A stretch of 31,741 nucleotides of DNA, from contig BMAT01010138.1 in the NCBI GenBank assembly GCA_019649035.1, positions 106,196 through 137,936 on the forward strand. The letters run 5' to 3'. Shown here piece by piece: positions 1-8,645 of the stretch. Each line of letters starts with the position of its first letter. Position 1 is the first letter of the stretch. The position numbers were made by a program, and so were the translations under genes. Under the pieces are notes generated by a model, which saw nothing but the letters and a program-made list of their open reading frames with translations, was not told the origin of the DNA and did no database searches. Source of the DNA: Elysia marginata (lineage: Eukaryota; Mollusca; Gastropoda; Plakobranchidae).

Positions 1-275
1 AGGACAAAGGTTGAACACCAAAAAAAAAAATAAGTGTTTATATCTACGACCTTTCCTTAATAACCGGTCAACTTGCCCTGTCTTTTCTCCCGGTTTCATA
101 AGAATTTAGCGTAGAGGAAAACAGAAAGGGGGTGGAGGGAGGTACAAGTGAGACCTGAAGCTCATTCATATTTAATGAGAAAGGGAGAGCATTCCACTGT
201 AAAGGGGATCTATTTAATCTCACTTTGCATGTATTGGCCGTAACGAACCCTTGGCACTGATTGGTCACTACTGTT
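1..275 (-). repeat. Possible LINE 3' end (relic)
   Basis: On the minus strand, a short frame contains RSPLQWNALPFSLN, like the WN-LP motif at the C-terminus of many non-LTR reverse transcriptases. It is followed by a tail reading GTCGTAGATATAAACACTTA and a T-run, like the GCGCTATATAAA + TTATT tails of such elements. The copy is short and decayed; the clade is not assignable. Confidence 0.35.
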
Positions 276-280
276 AGGGT

Positions 281-2202
281 TAAGTAAAGAGTTAACGCTT
301 CGTGTAAAAGTAAAGAGGCAACTGGTCTTTTCCCTTATTCTTCATGCTTTGGCTTTTTTTGCTTTTAGATTCGACCTTGTCGCTTACGTGAATGATAAAC
401 TTCCGGTATTATTGTTACCTTTTATCGCGGTAAATTTGACAGGCTTACCCAGTGAAGTTGTTTAAGCTAACCGATTTATAACATAATTGGCACTTCGGGG
501 ATGGTGTGTGTGTGTGTGAAGATGGGGGTTGTTTTTGCTAACGGTTGCTTGGTTTTTTAATTCTTTTCAAACATAAATCTTTCACAACTTTTACTTTTTG
601 TATGTCTATTACGCTCTATTCGCGTAACTTCTTCTCTTGGGATAAAATCTAAGCCACCGTAGTTCATTCATTATGGTGGCCGAGGATAAAACCAATACTA
701 AACAGTATGTTCAGTGTAAAAACTATTCATTTTATAGCAATCACAACACCTGCCAATCCTGGGAGAGGTGTCAGAGACGCAAAAAGTGGCGCAAACAGTG
801 GTGCAAACAGGTGTATGTGCATGCAGAACGTCAAAACCTGCGTGTACCGCCTGTTTTCTATAATATGCACATCCTATCAAATGCACAAACAAAGACTTTG
901 ACGTAGTTGTTTACGCGCAAACTTTTTCAAAACCGTCAGAGTTCCTTTTGCTAAACTGTATATAAAGTTTAACTTCACTTTTTTTCACGCCATTTCATTT
1001 GAGGTATGTGATCTACTGAAGTTTTAGAACGAAATTGCGTTCAAGCGAACGTACAGTTTGAGTGCGTTATTCGGCTTGATGACTTTCATCAAGCCATTGT
1101 CGGTGCTTTGTTGTATGAAAGCAGTTTTTAAAACATTATTCCCTGATCATTCTCTGAACAAGATGTTTAATGTGTCGTTAAAACTTGAAAACAAATTTTG
1201 AAGGTTCTCTTTTGTAAAGCTGTTTACTGGTATTTCTTGAATTTTTTTCTGCTTTTATGTCCCCGATTTTACCGGTTGTTTGTTTCGGCACCAGTGTTTT
1301 ATGATTCAAACAGATCGTATTTCTAACGAGTTTGCCCGCTGGGGTTCTTGTTTTGACGGGCACACGAGGTGAATAGGCATCGTTACTGAATGGCAATGTT
1401 TTCCTTAGTGAAAATGCCGGCTCCATCCGCCTGTTTACGACGAAGGAAAGGAATTTCACAATGAAAGAAGTTTGTTTGTGTGTGTGTTTGTTGTTTGGTG
1501 CTGTTTGCTTCAAACAATCACAGGAACTTGGATCAAACTGAACATTGACTCTCAGTAAGTTGAAACCGGTTTTATATCATCACTCCTTTTCTGTGGGTAC
1601 TGATGTCCTTTTTATTATCAGGAAGATAAAACTCATTAAAACTGAATCATTATGAACTTCTGAAATAAAAGAGAAAAAAAGAAGAGACCAGGTAAAAATT
1701 CATACAGTGAAATGTTAGCGCACTTGTTCGTCTTTCTTATTGTCTTGGATGTTTGCATGGTTAACGCTCTGAGTTAAAAGCGAACTCACTTCAGTAATAT
1801 GAGGAGTATGAAGTCCTTTATGCTTTTCGGTCGTTCATTGCTGGAAGAACTCCACTAACAGCCAATGTTATAAAAATCGGGTGTGAGAATTTAAAAATTT
1901 AAAAAAAAACGTGAGAGTTTTTTTTCTCTCTCTTGTATTTTTCAAATTGCCAAAAATTCTTAAATTTTACTAGGTTTGTTTATAATAATCTCACTCTATT
2001 TTATAAACTGAACGATTAACAAATGCAAGCAACACAATATTAACAGCATCGACTGCGTAAATTTCCGTATCAACGTAGTCAAGGACGCCGCCGTTTTGTT
2101 CCTTTTTTTTGGACAATATTGCAAAAAGACATAATATATCAGCTCTGTCTCTGCGAACATTATGCTTATAATTTTTTTTTTTTTTGTTGTTTTTCTTTCC
2201 AG
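281..2202. other. Upstream region of the Ras gene
   Basis: Open frames here (for example minus 1178-1513) have no recognisable domain and no supporting signals. Apart from the TATA-like box and donor near 960-1005, and a second donor-like CTCA|GTAAGT near 1555, nothing is recognised. Confidence 0.5.
959..967 (+). promoter_or_regulatory. TATA-like box, possible Ras promoter
   Basis: TATATAAAG at 959-967, then about 35 bases later GAG|GTATGT at 1001-1009, a good splice donor that could end a short 5' UTR exon. This is consistent with a non-coding first exon joined to 2203, but nothing else supports it. Confidence 0.25.
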
Positions 2203-2211
2203 AGTGCCAAG

Positions 2212-2282
2212 ATGTCTTCAACAAGTTTAAACAAGAACAGACTGTCTGTCAACTCACCAGATGCACCCAAATCACACTACAG
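2212..2282 (+). CDS. Ras gene coding exon 1
   Basis: Codes for the first 23 residues (MSSTSLNKNR...) and two bases of the next codon. A poly-T/pyrimidine tract ending in CAG at 2202 precedes it, so the exon probably starts at 2203 with nine bases of 5' UTR and an upstream non-coding exon exists. The donor is AG|GTAGGT at 2283. Confidence 0.85.
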
Positions 2283-3312
2283 GTAGGTCTGGGCCAATCT
2301 TATTCAGACAAAAGGGCAAAATAATATTTTTTTTTTACAAAACTACATCCAAAGAACAAAAAAAGCTTTTTACAATTAATCTCCATGTCCCCTGCTATGC
2401 TATATAAAGTTGCCCTTTGTTTCGTAACGTTTTAACTTCAATACGCATATTAAAACAAATTGTATAAATTCTTGCTGCAAATTTACCCCAAAAAATTGCT
2501 TGAGCACTACTCTTTTATAATACTAACTAACCCTGCTTTTTGGTCACAATCTATGGCTTATAATTTATGTTCATATAACCCTTCTTTACACTGATTCACA
2601 TGCCCAAGGAGTATAAATCGAGAAATATCAAACGCACACGACAAATCACTCGAATAAGTTCCATCGAGGCATGTACAATACAGCCCAGTGATTAGCAGTT
2701 TCCTTCATAGTTCCCTGGGCTTTAGTCTCAAACGGACCCTATGTCGCATAAAACAGACCCAATTTTCATAAATCCGTCATTTTCCAACCATCCGTATAAA
2801 AAGGCCATTTCATCAAGGTGTCCTCTCACCCCTTCTTTTACCCTTCTCCCTTGCGCTATATAACGATATATACGCTATCTATCGGGCTGTCTCAGACGAA
2901 ATATCGACTATCGCATCGCAGTAGAAACGAACGTTGTCGGAATATTGCACCCAAAACCTGTTCACTGCTTCTGTTAGGTCTTCTAGCCGAGGAAGATCAA
3001 ATTTTATAGGCAGCTCACGAGTTAGGCCCAATATCTCGCGAGGCATACTGATTCGGTTGGCCGAGCCATTTCTTGAAATTGCTTCAGTCCGGCCAAGGTT
3101 ATTGCCCTTGACAAACTGAATATCAGGGTTTGCTTTCGTTTTCATTTTCCTTGCAAGCATTAAAGATTTTCTTCCGAACTTTGATATATCACTGGTTATT
3201 GTAGTTGTCATTGTAATGTCAAATCTTGTTTTAGACTTTTAATTAAGGAATTCGTTACTTTTTCCCACTTGATGGAATAATATGTATAAATTGCATCTTC
3301 CCCTCTATCCGC

Positions 3313-3374
<62 letters not shown>

Positions 3375-5243
3375 ATCTCTCTCTCACATACACACACACC
3401 GATACACTCTATGCCCATCTATGATCTATCTACCCAACTAAATACTACGTATATAACTATCAATCTATCCATCTATCTTTCTCTTTCTATCTATCCATCT
3501 ATCTACCAATCTATATGTCTACATGCCTATCTTTCTATCTACTAAGCCTTTTCCCTTTCATTTTTCCGTCGTATAGATAATGTTGCGGTGTGACATTGAT
3601 GTATTTTTTGTGTCTCACCCCCAGACTTGTGGTGATGGGAGCCGCAGGAGTTGGAAAGACGGCTATTGTTTCGCAGTTCCTTTACGACCAATTCGTGTCT
3701 GAATACAAGTAAGTTAATGAAACAATTTTTTTCCTAAACACGTAATCCTTATTATTCATTATGTTTTTCAACTCTCTCACAGTAAATCTAATTCTAGTTT
3801 CCAATGTAGAGAGAGATTTACAAATCACAACTCATACCCCAAGCAAAAATGATAATCGGGCGTTCCATTTTTGCTCCCATAAAGACCATAATACTGAATT
3901 ATGTGTCATCATAATTAGATAAAATGTTGTTTTGATAAAAGTTTTTTTTTACAATAAACAATGCTTCTCTGGTACATGGTTACCAGTGAAATAAACAAAA
4001 TGAGTGTTAATGAGTGTCTTAAAGGCAAAATGAAATTCATAACATCTTTTTCTCCCTTACTCCTGTATTCTTCAGAGAAACAATTGAAGAGCTACACAGG
4101 GGAGAGTATTACATGAATGGCGCTCACCTGACCCTTGACATACTGGACACTTCTGGTTCACACACATTTCCGGCCATGCGCAAACTCGCAATAGATACCG
4201 GAGACGCCTTTGTGTTGGTCTACTCTGTGGAAGATGAAAGCACTTTCCAGGTAAGAAAAACCAGGTTACTTCCATTATATACTATAGATAAATCTTTTTA
4301 TGGTGGCCTTACCTTCACAAGTCGCCCGCCGAGGGCATACTGTATACTGCGACTGGTTGCATTAGACAGCGATGTCCGAAAATGTTCACCACCATTGTCT
4401 CTAAGCATTATGTCAAATTAATAGAGAAATTATTGTCTACTTCATACCACATAAATGTCTACGGTTTCTAATAAAATAATCTTAAACGCCACTATGAGGC
4501 TATTATCGTGCCCTATATAAGTTGTACAAAAGTTGGCATCTTTCCCAATCGCTTATCAATGGAAATAAGTATACTGTATTCCTGTGACGACATATGCATG
4601 TAATGATGGAAAAATATCTTTGTTTTATTTACCCCTAAACGGACACCGTCGATTTTGCGTACACCATAATGTCCGGTCTTCTTGTCTTAATATAGTTAAA
4701 AATGCACTTTGAAACAATCCTAATGATTGAATTCTTTATCCTGTGCGCGTGCCGATTTGGCAAAGACAAAGGATAAAACCCCTGACCTTTTATCTCTTAC
4801 AGCCGTATGTGAGAATTAGAGATTTCAAATCCATATTTTGTGTCACTTGAAGTGTTTTGTCAACAAACATTTTGGTATTTTTTTTTTATTATTTTGATGT
4901 TTAGGAGGTGACAACTCTGCGTGAACAAATCCTAGAAGAGCGTGGCGAAAGTGATGTTCCCATTGTGATCGTCGCCAACAAGACGGATGTAGGCGGAGAC
5001 TGCCGAACAATCCTGCCGGAAACTGCCGAGAGCCTTGTCTGCCTCGACTGGGGAAACGGATATGTAGAGGCCTCTGCCAAAGACAATATCAATATTGTGG
5101 GCATTTTCAAAGAGATCTTACGCCAGTCTAAAGTCCGGTACGAGCTCAGCCCTGCTGTGAGAAGGAGACGTCAATCCATGCCGTCGTCGTCGAAGAAATG
5201 GTTTAAGCTTTCCAAACGCCGCACACAAAGCGCCAACACGTAA
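2212..5243 (+). CDS. Ras-family small GTPase (Di-Ras / RASD-Rhes-like), 4 coding exons, complete
   Basis: Joining 2212-2282, 3625-3708, 4076-4250 and 4905-5243 gives one open frame of 222 residues; every junction has GT/AG borders. Visible motifs: P-loop GAAGVGKT at residues 29-36, switch I YKETIEE at 51-57, DILDTSGSH at 73-81, NKTD at 135-138 and EASAK at 165-169. These are the five guanine-nucleotide boxes, so the product should be a GTP/GDP switch acting at a membrane or in the cytosol. The segment TSGSHTFPAM is typical of the Di-Ras and RASD/Rhes branches, which naturally lack Ras Gln61; Ser stands there here. The residue aligned with Ras Gly12 is Ala. About 50 residues follow the last G box, with the basic cluster RRRRQS (residues 196-201) and KKWFKLSKRR (207-216), ending in SANT without a CaaX box. 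The start is the first ATG of the exon, 24 residues before the P-loop. The exact subfamily is uncertain; membership of the Ras superfamily is not. Confidence 0.93.
2879..3211 (-). CDS. Unrecognised antisense ORF inside Ras intron 1
   Basis: An uninterrupted frame of 110 codons starts with ATG at 3211-3209 and ends with TAG at 2881-2879; an in-frame TAA lies about 30 bases before the ATG. The predicted protein is soluble, with no signal peptide or membrane segment, basic in its first third (RKMKTK) and acidic/aromatic towards the end (DLPRLEDLTEAV, RFWVQYSDNVRF). The patch is clearly richer in G+C than the intron around it and has a coding-like composition. I do not recognise the family. It could be a nested single-exon gene, an exon of a minus-strand gene, or a fragment of a transposed or retrocopied gene. 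No splice sites or poly-A signal settle this. Confidence 0.35.
   Translation of the reverse strand: MTTTITSDISKFGRKSLMLARKMKTKANPDIQFVKGNNLGRTEAISRNGSANRISMPREILGLTRELPIKFDLPRLEDLTEAVNRFWVQYSDNVRFYCDAIVDISSETAR
3312..3545. repeat. Microsatellite (CT)n, (CA)n then TATC/CTAT-rich
   Basis: (CT)n runs to about 3385, then a short (CA)n, then degenerate TCTA/ATCT units to 3545. It sits in Ras intron 1 just before exon 2. Confidence 0.95.
3625..3708 (+). CDS. Ras gene coding exon 2 (P-loop)
   Basis: Acceptor CCCCCAG|A, donor AA|GTAAGT. It carries the G1 box GAAGVGKT and ends just after the Tyr of switch I. The upstream end is at codon position 2/3 and the downstream end leaves two bases (AA), completed by the A of exon 3 to give Lys52. 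Confidence 0.92.
4076..4250 (+). CDS. Ras gene coding exon 3 (switch I/II)
   Basis: Acceptor TTCTTCAG|A, donor CAG|GTAAGA. It encodes ETIEELHRGEY, then the G3 region DILDTSGSH and FPAMRKLAIDTGDAFVLVYS, ending at Gln110 in phase 0. Confidence 0.92.
4905..5243 (+). CDS. Ras gene coding exon 4 (G4, G5, C-terminal tail, stop)
   Basis: Acceptor GTTTAG|GAG after a T-rich tract. It encodes residues 111-222 including NKTD and EASAK, then the basic tail and TAA at 5241-5243. No canonical AATAAA lies close after the stop; AATACA near 5300 and TATAAA near 5576 are possible variant signals, so the 3' end of the mRNA is not fixed. Confidence 0.92.
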   Translation, partial: EVTTLREQILEERGESDVPIVIVANKTDVGGDCRTILPETAESLVCLDWGNGYVEASAKDNINIVGIFKEILRQSKVRYELSPAVRRRRQSMPSSSKKWFKLSKRRTQSANT

Positions 5244-7639
5244 AAAACTGAAAGACTAATGTCGTCATGTATATATTTTTAGTATTGTAAATTTCATAGA
5301 AATACAGAAATCTCATCATCGTTGAAGGGCGGTTTCGTTTTGTTTTGTTTTATTTTGTTGTTTTTTTTTTTTGCACATGCGGCACACATACACGTCCACA
5401 CACAGAAGAACGATGGGTTAATACTGTGCCTTAGGCTAACTTGATTTCCATTGCATTGCTTGTTCCTGACGCAAGGGTTTAGGACAAAAAGTTCACTTAT
5501 CAATTTCTTATCAGTAAGGAACAAAATCACATGTTTTATATCCGTCTTTCAAATTTTTGACATGGTATTTTTGTATATAAAGTTGAAATGTACAGAAAAG
5601 CTTCATTGGTTATCATGTTCATAAAACGTGCAATAACACGATTTGTTTGAAAGTTTGTGTGCATGTAGATAAAAAGTGACAGAAGCTATTGGTTTGAATG
5701 TAAGCACACAATTGTTTTTAATTTTTACGGCAAGAGAGACAAAATTGCAAGAAGGCTTGTGTGCTATATAACTAAAATTTACACTACTGATTTCATTATA
5801 AAGCTTACCTTCATTCTGAGCAATACAAATGTAAGAAGAGCTAAAAGTAGAACACAAAAGGAAGATGTCCTGGAGATTGCAGCTATGGTAATGAGCGCAC
5901 CTAATATAACTAGGAGATGACTTTAAGGTTTTTTGTAAAAAAAAAATACTTAGGAGAGAGGGGGGAATTGGACGTACAGAGATATTCAAAAACAAAAAAA
6001 GATAGGAAAAAGGGATGACATGAGAACAAAATACAAAACAACAAAAAGGGAATTCAGTAATAGAAAAAAACATTTTTGCGTTCAACTGTTCATTGCGGGG
6101 CGAGGGGGTGGGGGGAGGCACGTCGTTGGGCGAGGAGAGAGGAGGTTAGAGACACAGAAATTTATTATCAGCTTTTTAAACAAGCATTCTGATAATTCAT
6201 CATCTTTTTCGCTTCAGGATCACTGATCAGACAATTTGTCAACGTGTCAGACGCATAAAACAAGCATTGAGTCCCCATGACTCAGTCAATCTCTTACAGA
6301 TTAAAACTAAAGCGTTTACCGTTTGCTTTGATACGATAGGCTTACGAGTTCTAACCCCATGTTGTAATGTAAAGGTAAAAATATTGTAAATGAAGATAAC
6401 ACATCAATCTTTTGCATATTACCTTAAAAAGATAAAACCGATTTTGCCATCTAAAATACTTTAAGTCGCTAATTGTTACAAAGCTGTTTAATGGCTTATT
6501 TTTTTAGCATCTCATCCTCACGCACTGGATAAAACAATAATCTTTTAGTACATGTAACTTGCTTTCGGCGGCTATTGTCTGGCGATAAGCCTCTTTCATG
6601 AATTCTAGGAGATTACTAACAGCGTCATTTCCTGAGAAGCTTATACGCGGAGAATATCTAAATGAGTCATGGATTTTAATCGCTTTAGAAGAATTTCCGA
6701 AGCTTGAATGTTAATTAATTTTTGTTTCTAAAACCATATTATAAAAGAATAGTATTTTATGAGGCTGCCACCAGTACAACTTGTACCTAGAAAATATGAA
6801 AGTTCGATTGTTCTTAGCGATTTTAGTTGGTTTTAAATGACTTAAAGCTAGCATTCCGACTGGGTTTACAAGTAGCCTTACACATAAAGTTCAAACTTCA
6901 AATTCGAACACTTTAATTTCAAGTTTCAATTTCTATTGTTATCACGATTGTACTAAAGCAATAAATTTTAACTTAATATTTCTTACAAGAACATGTCATT
7001 AAGTTAAATGCATACGTTGGAGAACAAAAAGTTTAGCTTTGTGATATTTAAAACAGGTCTTGCAAATTTTGTAACAATTTACAATACATGGATTATGTCG
7101 TAAGCGTTTATATAACATTTTAACGTGTTCTAAGTCTCTCTCTCTATATATATATCTAAAAAATATGAACGCGGGCAGAATGTAAATAAATATACTTAAT
7201 GAACTGTTAGTCGCTTATCATGGTTGTTAAGTGAATCTAAATGCCTAGCTTATATTGATTTTGATTCGGTATGAAAATAATATTCTAAAAAGAGTGGTCT
7301 ATGTTGGGTCCAGAAAAGGCGGGAAGATTGTGTTTGGGACAGAGAAAAGATGGGATAAGAAAAACATAGAGAGTTGTAATGTCGAGAGGGCCCTTGAGAA
7401 AGAAAAAGCATGTCAGATAGAAAGAAAGAAAACGCTATTGATGAAGAATTTTATTTTCAGTTTAAAATGTAGCATGCTTTTCATCACATCTTCATCATCA
7501 TTAAAAATGTATTAAATTTGATGGGTACATTCCATCTGCTTTATGATAAGCATTAATTTTTTTTGCAGGACAGATAAAACCCAGGGTCAAGATAAACTTG
7601 CCATTTCTAAACAGGCTTTTTCATTCTCAATTACAGCAA
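5244..7639. other. Region after the Ras stop, nothing recognised
   Basis: AT-rich, with the Ras 3' UTR in its first part. The longest single open frame of the window (minus 5603-6121, 172 codons) lies here; it is low-complexity (Phe/Ser/Ile-rich from A-rich plus-strand sequence) and has no domain, so it is not called a gene. AATAAA occurs on the plus strand near 6960. Confidence 0.5.
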
Positions 7640-7940
7640 ACGCCTTGACCTCATAAAAGTACAGAGCATGAACATGTCTGAGCTCTCCTTTATTGCATGC
7701 AAAGACGATCTTAATTGGCCACAAATCTAACAACACCACGGCCCTTCTCCATAAAGCTCAATCATAAAATCAGTATGTCAAAAAGATGGCCTGTTCTGCG
7801 CATGACTTTCCATAAATACAAAAACCGCCTCCCCCACCCCTCTCACCTCCATTCAAGAATTTGGGTTTGTGTAGATCTGACGTCATAGTTATGGACTGGA
7901 TCTATATAAGGGCACGCTTTATCACCCTTTAAAAAGTCTT
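7640..7940 (+). promoter_or_regulatory. Promoter-like patch with CRE and TATA box
   Basis: A perfect CRE, TGACGTCA, lies at 7878-7885, and TATATAAG at 7903-7910 follows after 17 bases; a start would fall near 7935. Upstream are a C-rich stretch (CCGCCTCCCCCACCCC near 7827), several CATAAA boxes and ATGCAAAG. The layout is that of a regulated core promoter pointing right, yet no recognisable coding exon follows before the purine microsatellite at 8273. It may drive a non-coding RNA, belong to a gene whose exons I cannot see, or be chance. Confidence 0.3.
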
Positions 7941-8272
7941 TGATTAAGATTTCCATGTCTTTGCGTGACAAATAGTGACATTTTATATTGTAGTTCTAAT
8001 TGTGGTTATCAAGATAACTTATAAAAATCACAATAAGGTGTTTAACATTTTAAAGAATTGTTAATAAAAGTGTCCGTGAAGTGTGCAAACAATTTTGCTG
8101 TTGATTGCATTGTACCAAAGGAGTTTGTAAATAGTCGTAAAAAAAGGTTTTATAAGAAACATTCATGTTTGTTGGATTTTGTACCTTTTTTACAAAGTAA
8201 AATAAAAATAATTGAAATCGAATCACATCATTCGTATCAATTCTAAAATGTTTCTGGTTTTTTGTTTAAACG

Positions 8273-8274
8273 AG

Positions 8275-8322
<48 letters not shown>

Positions 8323-8462
8323 CAGAGAGAGAGAGACAGAGAGAGAGACAGACAGACAGATAGACAGACAGACAGACAGACAGGCAGAGTGAGGCAGAGT
8401 GAGAACAGACAGGAACGGTGAGAGGAGGAGAGTGGCAGAGAGAGAGAGAAAGAGAGAGACCA
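8273..8462. repeat. Microsatellite (GA)n with (CAGA)n
   Basis: Pure (GA)n grades into GACAGA and CAGA units, then back to GA. Long open frames on both strands here are products of the repeat. Confidence 0.95.
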
Positions 8463-8552
8463 ACCGACAAAAAAAACTTTAAACAGACAATCATAGACTG
8501 AAAAATATCAGGAGGTCAGGTACCGAGATACAGACATACTAAAAAAATGAAA

Positions 8553-8645
8553 ACTGGAGAAAGAGACGGAGAGAGATAGAAAAAGAGATGGAGAGAGATA
8601 ATGAAAGATAGAGAAAGGAGAGAGATGGAGAGAGATAGAAAAAAC
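8553..8645. repeat. Imperfect purine repeat (GAGAGATAGAAAAAGAGATG-like)
   Basis: Recurring GGAGAGAGATAGAAAAA blocks about 26-50 bp apart; a degenerate continuation of the neighbouring GA microsatellite. Confidence 0.8.

Larger units (their letters stand above)
2283..4904 (+). other. Introns of the Ras gene
   Basis: Intron 1 (2283-3624) holds the antisense ORF and the CT/TATC microsatellite. Intron 2 (3709-4075) and intron 3 (4251-4904) are AT-rich and show nothing recognisable. Confidence 0.85.

Noticed and set aside
673-906. Plus-strand frames of 77 and 64 codons with an overlapping minus frame
   Set aside because: Open in several frames at once and without any family resemblance; best explained by chance in a GC-richer patch.
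1178-1513. Minus-strand frame of 111 codons upstream of the Ras gene
   Set aside because: Composition follows local bases (Lys/Thr-rich), no recognised motif, no splice or poly-A support.
5603-6121. Minus-strand frame of 172 codons, the longest in the window
   Set aside because: Low complexity, rich in Phe, Ser and Ile from A-rich plus-strand sequence, no domain, and it overlaps the likely Ras 3' UTR region on the other strand.
8243-8494. Long Ser/Leu-rich and Arg/Glu-rich frames on both strands
   Set aside because: Translation of the (GA)n/(CAGA)n microsatellite.
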